A stretch of DNA of 64,000 nucleotides from Acidobacteriota bacterium (GTDB taxonomy: Bacteria; Acidobacteriota; Terriglobia; Acidiferrales; UBA7541), in contig JABDFR010000005.1 of assembly GCA_013286465.1 (NCBI GenBank), forward strand, positions 1 through 64,000, in the 5' to 3' direction. The position numbers and the translations under genes were made by a program. This document shows, in pieces, positions 1 through 10,227 of this stretch. How positions within the stretch are numbered: the first letter of the stretch is position 1; every line of letters begins with the position of its first letter. Below the pieces are notes generated by a model, which did not search any database, was not told the origin of the DNA, and was given only the letters and a program-made list of their open reading frames with translations.

Positions 1-2586
1 CGCCTTCGCCGGTATTGCTTCTTGCGCCGAGGCGATTCATGGCGATGGCGAGAGTGCGATGCGCTTCCGGGCTCAGCGCGCCGAGAGACATCGCTTGCGT
101 GCTGAAGCGGCGGAGGATTTCGGATTCGCTTTCCACTTCGTCGAGCGGGATGGCGTCGCTGGCGGTAAAATCCAAAAGATCGCGTACGGCCACTGGCTCC
201 CGCGATTCCGCCAGCGCTTCGTAAGCGTGATAATTTTCCGGCGTCGGCGCGCTGATATAGCGATGCATGCTGCGGACCAACGCCGGAGAACTGGAATGGC
301 GCTCGCCGGCGTGGCGAAAACGGTAGAGGCCGTCGTCGCGTAGATCGGAGGACGTTGTGGTGGGCGCGTAGGCGGCTTGGTGACGATCCAGGGCATCCTG
401 CAATAAATCTTCGAGTGACTTGCCGCTTAGTACTGCGCCTGCATCTTCGAAGAAAGTTTCGCGGACTTCTTCGTTTAGGCCGACGAGTTCGAAGAGCTGA
501 CTGTTGCGATAGCTCGCGATGGTGCAGATGCCCATGCGGGCTAGAACTTTGCGTAGGCCGGTTTCTACGGCTTCGCGGTAGCGGGCGCGCCCGCCGGGTT
601 TTAGATTTCCGGCGAACTCCAGCGCTAGATACGGTAGGACGGCGCTGGCTCCTGCGGCGATTAGCATGGCTAGGTGATGCGTTTCGATGACTTGGCCGGT
701 TTCGATTAGTAGCGGGATGTCGTAGGCGCCGGCGCGGACTTGGGATTTCCAGGCTGCGGCTACTGCTAGCAGGGCTGGTATCGCTGCTTTCGTCGCGCTG
801 ACTTGGCGATCGCTTAGCAGAATTATTTCTGGCGGATTCGTGCGGGAGTTGCTGATTTGTTCGCGGATTTTTTCTAGCGCGATTGCGGCTTGTTCTGCTC
901 CTGCGGCTGCTTCGTACGTGATGTCGATGCGTTGTACTCGGCCTTGATGCTCGGACTCGAGTGCGGCTAGTTGGCTTTCATCTAGTAGTGGGGAAGAAAT
1001 TGTGGCGGATCGGCCTAGATGAACTTCTAGGGACATGACGTGGCCTTCGCGTAATGGATCGATTGGGGGATTTGTTACTTGGGCGAAGCGCTGTTTGCAG
1101 TAATCCCAGATTGGCCGGCGCATGGCGGACATGAAAGCTGGAGCGGCGTCGTCGCCCATGCTCCAGACGGATTCTTTGGCTTCTTTGGCTAGAGATTCGA
1201 AGAGTAGGCGGAATTGGTCTTCGCTCCAGCCTAGCGCGGCTGCGGTTTTGCGTGGTTCTGGCGTTTGATTTTGTGGAACCGTGACGCGCTTCAGGCGTTT
1301 TGTCGCCGGCTTGCTTTCTTCGTTGTTTGGAGTTGCTAGTAGTTTTGCGATTTCTCTTTCGGTTAGGACTTTTTTGGCTTGCGTGTCTACTACTAGCATT
1401 TCGCCTGGGCCTAGGCGTTGACGGATGTGCACAGGCAGGAGTGCTTGTGCTACTGGGGCCCAATCTACCAGGCCTGCTTCGGAGCCTAGGATTACTAGGC
1501 CGTCCGTGGTGATGGTGTAACGGAGCGGGCGTAGACCGTTGCGATCTAGTTTTGCGCCTACGTAGCGGCCGTCGGTGAAGACTAGGGCGGCTGGGCCGTC
1601 CCAGGGTTCTTGCGTGATGGATTCTTGGCGTAGGAAACGGCGGACTGCGGGATCTAGATTGCGATTGGTTTCCCAGGCTGGCGGGACCATTCGCAGCATG
1701 GCTGCTGGGATTTTGTAGCCTTGATGCAGCGACATTTCTAGCGCGTTATCGAAACTGGCGGAATCGCTTACTTGCTCTTCGAGAGTGTGGAACCAACCGG
1801 CTGCGGCTAGCTTTTTGCGCGTGGATTCTTCGCGGGCTTTGGTCCAGCGGCGATTGGCGCTGATGGTGTTGATTTCGCCGTTGTGAGCGGCGTGGCGGAA
1901 GGGTTGCGCCATGGTCCAGCTTGGTTGCGTGTTGGTGGAATAACGCTGGTGGAAGATGGCGAAATTGGCGGTAAATTCTGGATGGCTTAGATCGGCGTAG
2001 AACTGGCGAAATTGGCGCGGGGTTAGGAGACCTTTGTAGACGATGGTGTGGGTGGAGAGCGAGCAGAAGTATGTGCCTGGCTCGCCTTGGGCTTCGACTT
2101 GCTTGCGGAAGAAATAGAGTTGGCGCTCGAGATCGGCGGCCGGTTGCTTGGCGGTGAAAAAACATTGGCGGATGGTTGGTTGCGTGGATAGGGCGCGGGC
2201 GCCTAGCGTGGCGGTTTCGATCGGGACTTCTCGCCAGCCTAGACATTGCAGACTGTTTTCTTGCGCTAGGGATTCGATGGCTTCGCGGGCTTTGGATTCT
2301 TTTTCTGGCGGTAGAAAAACCATGCCTACGCCGAAGATTTCTGGCAGGGTGATATTTTTTTCTTGGGCACGATTGCGGAAGAAATGCTTTGGGATTGGCA
2401 GGAGGAGGCCAGCGCCGTCGCCGCTCATGCCGTCGGAATCTACGCCGCCTCGGTGGGAGAGGCGCTCTAGGGCGGTTAGGGCTAATTGGATGATTTCGCG
2501 CGAGGGCTCGCTGGTGGGGCGGGCTATGAAGCCTACGCCGCAGGCATCATGATCCGAGCCTGGGTTGAGGGCGGCTTTGCGCATGT
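1..2586 (-). CDS. gltB: Glutamate synthase large subunit, N-terminal part (3' end lies outside the window)
   Basis: Not in the ORF track because it runs off the edge. Manual translation from ATG at 2586: MRKAALNPGSDHDACGVGFIARPTSEPS (class II amidotransferase, CGVGF), ending ...FSTQAMSLGALSPEAHRTLAIAMNRLGARSNTGEG, a characteristic GltB motif. Confidence 0.95.
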
Positions 2587-2752
2587 TACTTAACTAACCT
2601 AGCGGTCCGCGGTAAGTACAATCGAAAGACTTGATGCGTTGCATCAGTTTTTATGCGGTTGGGCGGGCGTCCAGCATGCTGGACGCTCCGTTATTGCGTT
2701 GTGTCGGTTATTGCGCGGGCATATGATGCGCGGCTTGGATGGGAGGATCGAG

Positions 2753-4501
2753 ATGCTACTTGGAATGGCGCGGGGTTGGGCTTGGCGCGTGGCGATTTAT
2801 TTTGCGGCGGTGATTGCAATTGGGATTTTTCCTTGCGGGGCCGCTTGGGGCAGTGGGCAGACGTTTGAGATTTCGTTTCCGGCTGCGGCGCAGGCGGGGC
2901 CAATTACCGGGCGCGTGTTTGTGGCGATTACCCGGCGTGGGGATTCGGAGCCGCGTTTGCAGATTGCTGGATGGCAGCGGTGTACGCCTCTTTTTGGCGT
3001 CGATGTGGAGCAGCTTAAGCCTGGGGATGGCGCTGTTATTGATGCGGGGACGCTTGGTTATCCCTTGCGTAGTTTGAAGGATTTGCCTGCTGGGGATTAT
3101 TACGTGCAGGCGATTGTGAATGTTTATACAGAATTTCATCGGAAGGGGACGCCGGTGATTTGGGCGCATAACGATCAGTGGGAGGGGCAACGGTTTAATC
3201 GTTCGCCTGGGAATTTAATTAGCGAGGTGCAGTTGGTGCATCTGGATCCGGCGGCTGGTTACTCGATCAAGCTTATAGCTGCGAAAGTGATTTCTGCTGT
3301 GGAGGTGCCCGCGGATACGGAGTGGGTGAAGCACATCAAGATCCAAAGCAAATTGCTTTCTGATTTTTGGGGGACGCCGATTTATTTGGGGGCGGTGGTT
3401 TTGCTGCCCAAGGGCTATGACAGTCATCCGGACGTGAAATATCCGGCGGTTTATGTGCAGGGGCATTTTAGTTTGAATCCGCCGTTTGCTTTCTCTACGG
3501 AGAATTTGCCGGAGAGTGACGCGCAGAGGATTGCGCGGGAGTCGCGCGGGACGGAACCGGCTTATGAATTTTATAAGTCTTGGAGTGCGGAGAAATTTCC
3601 TCGGATGATCGCGGTTAGCTTTCAGCATCCTACTCCATTTTTTGATGATTCTTATGCGGTGAATTCTGTGAATGACGGGCCTTATGGGGACGCGATCATG
3701 ACGGAATTGATTCCTTATATTGAGGCGCATTTCCGGACGATCGCGCAGCCTTATGGGCGTTTGCTTACTGGCGGATCTACCGGCGGTTGGGAGGCTATGG
3801 CTTTGCAAGTTTTTCATGCGGATTTTTTTGGCGGGAGTTGGGTTTTGTTTCCTGATCCTTTGGATTGGCACCGGTATGGGCTTACCGATATTTATGACGA
3901 CGAGAATGCGTTCTTGGTGCAGAAGGAACACCGGGAGCTCGATTCGAATTATGGGGATCATGAGTGGCAGGTGCCGGAGCGGTCGTTTGAACGCTCGCCG
4001 GATGGGCAATCGGAAAATACGGTGCGACAGGTTAGCCAACTTGAGGACGTGCTTGGCAGCAAGGGGCGATCGGCGCAGCAGTTGGAGGTGTTTGAGGCGG
4101 TGTTTAGTCCGATGGGGGCGGATGGATATCCCCGGCCGCTTTGGGATAAGCAGACTGGCGTGATCGATCATGAGGCGGCGAATTATTGGCGGACGCATGA
4201 TTACGATTTGCTGGATTACATGCAGCGGAATTGGGCTTCGCTGGGGCCGAAGCTGGCAGGGAAATTATACTTTGGTGTGGGGGATATGGATCATGGTTAT
4301 TTGAATTTGTCGGTTTATTTGATGGAGGATTTTTTGAAGGCTTCGAAGAATCCGCATGTGGAGGGAACTTTTGTTTATGGGCGGCCGATGAAGGGGCATG
4401 GTTGGCATGCGATGACGCAGGCGGAACAGATTAAGGTGATGGCGGATTTTGTTTCGGCACATGCGCCGGCGGGGGCGGATACGACGGGTTGGAAGTACTG
4501 A
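2753..4501 (+). CDS. Secreted alpha/beta-hydrolase, putative esterase (esterase D/enterochelin-esterase-like)
   Basis: ORF 2639-4501; a signal-peptide-like start fits ATG at 2753 (MLLGMARGWAWRVAIYFAAVIAIGIFPCGAAWG). GGSTGGWE nucleophile elbow, C-terminal KGHGWHAM histidine. Confidence 0.75.
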   Translation: MLLGMARGWAWRVAIYFAAVIAIGIFPCGAAWGSGQTFEISFPAAAQAGPITGRVFVAITRRGDSEPRLQIAGWQRCTPLFGVDVEQLKPGDGAVIDAGTLGYPLRSLKDLPAGDYYVQAIVNVYTEFHRKGTPVIWAHNDQWEGQRFNRSPGNLISEVQLVHLDPAAGYSIKLIAAKVISAVEVPADTEWVKHIKIQSKLLSDFWGTPIYLGAVVLLPKGYDSHPDVKYPAVYVQGHFSLNPPFAFSTENLPESDAQRIARESRGTEPAYEFYKSWSAEKFPRMIAVSFQHPTPFFDDSYAVNSVNDGPYGDAIMTELIPYIEAHFRTIAQPYGRLLTGGSTGGWEAMALQVFHADFFGGSWVLFPDPLDWHRYGLTDIYDDENAFLVQKEHRELDSNYGDHEWQVPERSFERSPDGQSENTVRQVSQLEDVLGSKGRSAQQLEVFEAVFSPMGADGYPRPLWDKQTGVIDHEAANYWRTHDYDLLDYMQRNWASLGPKLAGKLYFGVGDMDHGYLNLSVYLMEDFLKASKNPHVEGTFVYGRPMKGHGWHAMTQAEQIKVMADFVSAHAPAGADTTGWKY

Positions 4502-4557
4502 TCACTGGGGGGACTACTGTGGGATTTGATTCGGTTGGTTTTGTCGATGGAGTTCGA

Positions 4558-6279
4558 ATGCGGCTTGTGTCGTGGGCGATTTTTTTCGGCGCGATGATTT
4601 TGATTTTTGCTTTACCGGTCGACGCGCAAGTCGGCGGGCCTCGATTTGAGATTTCGTTTCCGGCTGCCGCGCACGCCGAGGCGATTACTGGGCGGGCGTT
4701 TGTGATGATTACGCGGGATGCGTCGCGCGAGCCGCGGCTACAGGTGGGGGATTGGGCGGACAGCGCGCCATTTTTCGGCGTGGATGTGGATTCGCTGAAG
4801 GCTGGTGAGCCGGCTGTTATTGATGCGGGGACGCTTGGGTATCCTTTGCGCAGTTTGAAGGATTTGCCCGCTGGGGATTATTACGTGCAGGGGTTGATGC
4901 AGATTTATACCGATTTTCACCGGGCCGATGGGCACGTGCTGTGGATGCACATGGATCAGTGGGAGGGGCAGCACTTTACTCGCTCGCCGGGGAATTTGAT
5001 TAGCGAGGTGCAGCGGATTCATCTGGATCCTGCGGCGGGGTACTCGGTGAAGTTGAGTTTGGCGAAAGTGATTCCGCCGATTGTGGTGCCGCCGGATACG
5101 GCTTGGGTTAAGCGCGTCAAGATTCAGAGTAAGTTGATGGGCGCGTTTTGGGGGCGGCCGATTTATTTCGGGGCTACGGTTTTGCTGCCTAAGGGCTACG
5201 ACGAACATCCGGGCGTTTCTTATCCGGTGGTTTATCTGCAGGGGCATTTTAGTTTGGCGGCGCCTTTTGGGTTTCAGACGGAGCCTTCCGAGGAAAGTGA
5301 TTTTCAGCGGATTGCTCGGGAAAATCGCGGGACGGAGACTGGGTATGAGTTTTATCAGGCTTGGAACTCGGAACATTTTCCTCGAATGGTTGTGGTTACG
5401 TTTCAGCATCCCACTCCTTACTTTGACGATTCTTATGCGATTAATTCTGCCAATGACGGGCCTGCCGGGGATGCGGTTATGACGGAGTTGATTCCTTATG
5501 TGGAGGAGCATTTCCGGATAATTCGCGAGCCTTGGGCTCGTTTGCTTACTGGGGGATCTACCGGCGGATGGGAATCGCTTTCTTTGATGGTGCATCATCC
5601 GGATTTTTTTGGCGGGACTTGGACTTTTTTTCCGGACCAGATTGATTTCCGGCGTTATGGGCTTTTGAATATTTATGAGGATGAGAATGCGTTTTTTGTG
5701 ACCAAGGAGCATACCGAGCAGAATTTGGTTTATGCGAATCATGAATGGTTTCAGCCGGAGCGGCCTTTTGAGCGGGCGCCGGATGGGCAGCCGGAGCGTT
5801 CGTTCCGGGATGTTAGCCAGTTGGAACTGGTGTTGGCGTCGCATGGGCGATCGGGACAGCAGGTGGGCGTATTCGACGCAACTTTTGGGCCTGTGGGGGA
5901 CGACGGTTATCCTCGCGGGCTTTGGGATAAGACGACCGGGAAGATTGATCGCGAAGTGGCACTTTATTATCGCGATCATGGATATGATTTGAGCAATTAT
6001 GTCGCTACACATTGGTCGGAGATTGGGAAGCAGTTGAATGGGAAGCTTTATTTGGGCGTTGGGGAAATGGATCATGGGTCTTTTAATTTGGCGGTGGGAT
6101 TGTTGCAGGATTTTTTGAAGACGTCGGAGAATCCTCATTATGAGGGGACGTTTGTGTTTGGCCGGCCTTTGAAGGGGCATGGTTGGCATCCGATGACTCA
6201 GGCGGAATTGATTCGGATGATGGGGAAATTCTTGGCGGAACATTCGCCTGGTGGGGCTTTGACGGCTTCGCAGTATTAG
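4558..6279 (+). CDS. Secreted alpha/beta-hydrolase, tandem paralogue of the preceding gene
   Basis: Colinear with 2753-4501 over its whole length (TLGYPLRSLKDLPAGDYYVQ, SPGNLISEVQ, GGSTGGWES, KGHGWHPMTQAE). Signal peptide MRLVSWAIFFGAMILIFALPVDAQ. Confidence 0.75.
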   Translation: MRLVSWAIFFGAMILIFALPVDAQVGGPRFEISFPAAAHAEAITGRAFVMITRDASREPRLQVGDWADSAPFFGVDVDSLKAGEPAVIDAGTLGYPLRSLKDLPAGDYYVQGLMQIYTDFHRADGHVLWMHMDQWEGQHFTRSPGNLISEVQRIHLDPAAGYSVKLSLAKVIPPIVVPPDTAWVKRVKIQSKLMGAFWGRPIYFGATVLLPKGYDEHPGVSYPVVYLQGHFSLAAPFGFQTEPSEESDFQRIARENRGTETGYEFYQAWNSEHFPRMVVVTFQHPTPYFDDSYAINSANDGPAGDAVMTELIPYVEEHFRIIREPWARLLTGGSTGGWESLSLMVHHPDFFGGTWTFFPDQIDFRRYGLLNIYEDENAFFVTKEHTEQNLVYANHEWFQPERPFERAPDGQPERSFRDVSQLELVLASHGRSGQQVGVFDATFGPVGDDGYPRGLWDKTTGKIDREVALYYRDHGYDLSNYVATHWSEIGKQLNGKLYLGVGEMDHGSFNLAVGLLQDFLKTSENPHYEGTFVFGRPLKGHGWHPMTQAELIRMMGKFLAEHSPGGALTASQY

Positions 6280-6329
6280 AGATTTTGCATACGTGGGGAT
6301 TTGGGTTGTGGCGCGATGTTGCACGAAGA

Positions 6330-6351
6330 GGCCCGGCATAAAGCGCGGGCC
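6330..6351. terminator. Hairpin between convergent genes, possible bidirectional terminator
   Basis: GGCCCG-(10 nt)-CGGGCC in the gap between convergent CDSs ending at 6279(+) and 6379(-). Confidence 0.4.
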
Positions 6352-6378
6352 CTACGTGGTTCGCCGTGATGCACGGCT

Positions 6379-8151
6379 TTACTTCACGAACGTTAGGCCG
6401 TGGGGGACCAGGTGCGGGACGACGTAGGCGTATAGCATCACTATTATTCCTACTAAGCTGCCTAACGCGATTGAGTGCCAGAAGACGAAGCGGAAAATTT
6501 GGCCTTCGTTGCCTACCTGTTCGGTTGCCGCTGTCGCTATCGTGATGGATTGCGCGTCTACCATTTTGCCCATCACGCCGCCGGCGCTGTTGGCAGCGCA
6601 CATTAGGATGGGGTCGATGCCTAATTGCTGCGAGGTGATTTTTTGTAGGCTGCCGAAAAGGGCGTTGGAGCTGGTGTCGCTTCCGGTTAGGGCTACTCCT
6701 AGCCAGCCTAGGAATGTGCCGAAGAACGGGTAGAACCAGCCGGTGCGCGTGAAGGCCAAGCCCAGGACTGCATCCAGGCCTGAGTATCTTGTTACGAATC
6801 CCAATCCCAGCATGAATGAGATGGCTACCATTGCTAGGCGCATTCTTACTAACGTGCGCCAGAAAATTTTCATTAGGGCGATGGGGGTTAGGCCTAATAG
6901 TAGGCCTGAGACTATTGCTGCCAGGAAGCAGCCGGTGCCTGTGGCTGATAGCCAATTGAAATCGTAACGCGCGGCTTCTGGAGTTGGCTTTGCTACTACT
7001 GGGGTGTTGCGCGAGATTTTATTGTGTAGATAGGGCCAGTCCCAGCCTGGGGCGCCTGGGCGGGGTTTGCCGTCGGCTTGGATTACTTTGAAGGCTGGGG
7101 TAGTGGCTTGGTTGATGGCTAGTTTTATTTTTGGTAGGCCCCAGAGTAGGACGAATATGGAGAGGATGGCGAAGGGCATCCAGGCTTTTAGTACTTTGCT
7201 GGCTGGGTATTTTTTTGCTGCTATGTAGCCGTCGTATTCCTTAGCGGGCCATTGGCCGCCCATGTCGTCGGTGACTTCTCCTGCGAGGGGCTTTGCTGCG
7301 GCTTGTGCTTCTTTTTCGTAATCGAAGCGCCAGATTTTTTTGGGCTTCCAGAAACGGAGGAAAATTATGGTTACGATTATGGAGACTACCGCGGCGGCTA
7401 TGTCTACTAGATTGCTGTCTACGTGATTGGCCCAGAAGAATTGGGTGAGGGCGAAACTTACGCCTACTACGATTATTGCTGGGAGGACTTCGAAGGTTTC
7501 CTGCCAGTTGACCATGGTGCGGACTAGCCAGAGAGGGACGATTACTGCGGTGAAGGGAAGGATGCGGCCTACCATGGCGCTTAAATCGGATTCGGGTAGG
7601 CCAGAGACTGCGGCTAGGGCGTGGACTGGGGTGCCGATGGCGCCCCAGGCTACGGGGGCGGTGTTGGCGATTAGATTTAGGGCGGCGGCGTGGAAGGGGC
7701 GGAAGCCGAGGCCGATCATGAAGGCGCCGGCGATTGCTACTGGGGCGCCGAAGCCTGCGGCGCCTTCGATGAATGCGCCGAAGCAGAAGGCCACTAGCAG
7801 GACTTGCAGGCGGCGGTCGGGGGTGATGCCGGCGATCGATTCTTTCATGATTTCGAATTGGCCGGTTTCTACGGAAATGTCGTAGAGGTAGACGGCGGCT
7901 AGGACGATCCACGCGATTTTTAGTACGCCGTAGGCTACACCGTAGGCGAAGGCTGATCCGGCTAGGGCTAGCGGCATGTGGAAGATCAGGATGCCTACCA
8001 GGATGGCGGTGGCGGCTGCGGCGATCGCACACCAGTGCGGCTTTACTCGCAGGCCTGCTAGTAGGGTGAAGAGGACGATGATTGGTAGGGCTGCTACTAA
8101 TGTGGAGAGCCACCAGTGGCCTAGAGGATCGTAGACTTGCGTCCAGTTCAT
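6379..8151 (-). CDS. L-lactate permease (LctP/LldP family)
   Basis: MNWTQVYDPLGHWWLSTLVAALPIIVLF..., GAFIEGAAGFGAPVAIAGAFMIGLGF, many hydrophobic segments; start at 8151 preferred over 8247. Confidence 0.9.
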   Translation of the reverse strand: MNWTQVYDPLGHWWLSTLVAALPIIVLFTLLAGLRVKPHWCAIAAAATAILVGILIFHMPLALAGSAFAYGVAYGVLKIAWIVLAAVYLYDISVETGQFEIMKESIAGITPDRRLQVLLVAFCFGAFIEGAAGFGAPVAIAGAFMIGLGFRPFHAAALNLIANTAPVAWGAIGTPVHALAAVSGLPESDLSAMVGRILPFTAVIVPLWLVRTMVNWQETFEVLPAIIVVGVSFALTQFFWANHVDSNLVDIAAAVVSIIVTIIFLRFWKPKKIWRFDYEKEAQAAAKPLAGEVTDDMGGQWPAKEYDGYIAAKKYPASKVLKAWMPFAILSIFVLLWGLPKIKLAINQATTPAFKVIQADGKPRPGAPGWDWPYLHNKISRNTPVVAKPTPEAARYDFNWLSATGTGCFLAAIVSGLLLGLTPIALMKIFWRTLVRMRLAMVAISFMLGLGFVTRYSGLDAVLGLAFTRTGWFYPFFGTFLGWLGVALTGSDTSSNALFGSLQKITSQQLGIDPILMCAANSAGGVMGKMVDAQSITIATAATEQVGNEGQIFRFVFWHSIALGSLVGIIVMLYAYVVPHLVPHGLTFVK

Positions 8152-8200
8152 GAGGGCTCCTTCAGGCGGCTGGGCCTGCGATTCGGGGCGCTGGGCGATT

Positions 8201-8229
8201 CGTATATATTTCGGAATGGAGAATGTCAA
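8201..8229 (-). promoter_or_regulatory. Predicted sigma70-type promoter of the lactate permease gene
   Basis: Minus strand TTGACA-(17 nt)-TATACG upstream of the start at 8151. Confidence 0.5.
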
Positions 8230-8358
8230 GTTAACAGACGGTTGCATTTTTCGGATGGCGGAGGACTTCGTGCGGTTAACGGATTGTGATTCGTGGCGTT
8301 TGCGAATGGATGAGGCGATGGCCGCGGGTATAATTCGGCGTTTTTCAGGGACGGTGAT

Positions 8359-10227
8359 ATGCGCGAATTAATTCGGCCGAAGAGTGGGCCTGCCGGGATT
8401 TTATTTTCGGCGTTTTGGTTTTTTGGGATTTTGGGTTTGTGCTTGGGGCTGCCGGATTTCGTTCGGGGCGCGCTTGCGTCGGGGGCTTCTTCGCGGACGG
8501 TGCTTACGCGCGGGGAATTATTTTCGACGAAGGCGCGTGGGAAGCCGGTTGACGATATGGCTGGATTTGCGATTCCGGCCGGGGCTGCGGCGGCTAGCCA
8601 AACGTTTGAGGGGTCGCTTACTTTGAATGATGTGAAGGCGAGCGGAAACTTCAGTGGGCTTGCGGACGTTTTCAAATTGATTCCTGCGATTGATTCGCCT
8701 TGGAAGCATTTGGCGCCGTTTCATTTTGAGTTTGTGCAATCGGGGAGTTATTTGATTCCGGCGCAGCAGGGGCTCGGGTTTGTGGCTAGCAGCCCGACCT
8801 GGAACTACATACTGGGGCCTGGGCGAGTTTGGGATGAGAGGAGTGATGGCGGATATACGCGGGCGGCTTTTCCCTTTGCTTTGGTGCAGCGGAATCAGAA
8901 TTGCGTGCATAACGGGGAGATGACATTTCTTTTTCGAAATGGTGGGGCGCCGAATATTTCGAATGTCTATTACCAGATCACGCAGGAAACCTGCTATCCG
9001 ATGAAATTTAATTTGTGGGGGGTGGTTTCGGCGACTTATACGGCTGGAGTTGTCACGGGTGCGGCGCGGATTCGCGCGAATCATGAGGCGGAATTGGCGC
9101 TGCGCGCTCCTACGAAGCCTTTTTCGGATTTGGCCAAGGATTTTCCGCATGCGGGGATCGACGTCGCGGCGTTTGCCGCGGCTTATAAGCATCCCGAGAA
9201 TGTGACCACCTTTGGACTGATGATTCATGGGACGAATTACGTTTCGGGGTGCCCGACGCGGTCTGGGGAATATGCGTTTTGTAGCGAGATGCGGGTGCCT
9301 TCTTACTCGATTGCGAAGTCGGCGTTTGCGGGCGTGGCTTTGATGAGGTTGGGGCAGCTTTATGGGGCGGACGTTTATGGATCGAAGATTCGGGATTTCA
9401 TTCCGGCTTCAGTGATCCGCGGGAAGTGGGACGCTACTACTTTTGGGAATGCTTCTGACATGGCTACCGGGAATTTCAATCTTGGCGATTATGAGGCTGA
9501 TGAAGACAGCCCGGTGAATGACACATTTTTGATTGCTGAGGCTTATGCGCCGAAATTAGCGGATGCTTTTGGTTTCAAGGATCATTCGGTGGCGCCGGGG
9601 ACGAAGTGGGTTTATCAGAGTGCGGCTACATTTATTTTGACGCAGGCTATGGATGCTTACTACCGCGGGCGCGGCGGGCGGGGGGATATTTTTTCGATGC
9701 TGCGCGATGATGTTTATGTGCCGCTGCATTTGAATGAGGGTGGATTGACTACCATTCGGACGGATGACAGCGCAGCGGGGGCGCCAGCTGGTTATTACGG
9801 GCTTTTTTTCAATCAGGATGATATTGCGAAGATTGGGAATTTTTTGAATACGAGCGGTGGGGTGATTGACGGGAAGCAGGTGGTTGAGCCGGGGCGGCTT
9901 TCGGAGGCGCTGTTTCGTTCGGCGAATGTTGATTCGGCTGGAGTGGCGATTTTGGGGCGCAAGGATGCTTCGCTGGTGGGGGCGGCTGCTGTGGAGAATA
10001 CGCGGCGGTACAGTCATGGATTTTGGGGGCGGAAGATTACTCGGGCGGAATTTCCTGAGTATTCTTGCGATTATTGGACTTCATTTATGTCGGGATATGG
10101 CGGGAATATTGTGATGCTTTTGCCGGATGGGGCGACGTATTACATTTTCAGCGATGGGATGGAATTTCCGTGGCAGGCGCCGGTGCGGGAAATTAATGAA
10201 TTGGCGCCGATGTGCAATGCCAACTAA
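8359..10227 (+). CDS. Secreted serine hydrolase (beta-lactamase class C/penicillin-binding-like)
   Basis: Hydrophobic N-terminus; [12 protein letters not shown] (SxxK) and C-terminal YSHGFWGRK...MSGYGGN. Confidence 0.75.
   Translation: MRELIRPKSGPAGILFSAFWFFGILGLCLGLPDFVRGALASGASSRTVLTRGELFSTKARGKPVDDMAGFAIPAGAAAASQTFEGSLTLNDVKASGNFSGLADVFKLIPAIDSPWKHLAPFHFEFVQSGSYLIPAQQGLGFVASSPTWNYILGPGRVWDERSDGGYTRAAFPFALVQRNQNCVHNGEMTFLFRNGGAPNISNVYYQITQETCYPMKFNLWGVVSATYTAGVVTGAARIRANHEAELALRAPTKPFSDLAKDFPHAGIDVAAFAAAYKHPENVTTFGLMIHGTNYVSGCPTRSGEYAFCSEMRVPSYSIAKSAFAGVALMRLGQLYGADVYGSKIRDFIPASVIRGKWDATTFGNASDMATGNFNLGDYEADEDSPVNDTFLIAEAYAPKLADAFGFKDHSVAPGTKWVYQSAATFILTQAMDAYYRGRGGRGDIFSMLRDDVYVPLHLNEGGLTTIRTDDSAAGAPAGYYGLFFNQDDIAKIGNFLNTSGGVIDGKQVVEPGRLSEALFRSANVDSAGVAILGRKDASLVGAAAVENTRRYSHGFWGRKITRAEFPEYSCDYWTSFMSGYGGNIVMLLPDGATYYIFSDGMEFPWQAPVREINELAPMCNAN

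Noticed and set aside
978-2246. Minus-strand ORFs 978-1463 and 1746-2246
   Set aside because: Out-of-frame products inside gltB, which reads continuously through this segment.
3215-4198. 327-aa minus-strand ORF antisense to the first esterase
   Set aside because: Shadow ORF with no recognisable motif.
4738-6339. 533-aa minus-strand ORF antisense to the second esterase gene
   Set aside because: Arg/Pro/Ile-rich shadow ORF; the opposite strand encodes a convincing enzyme with a paralogue next door.
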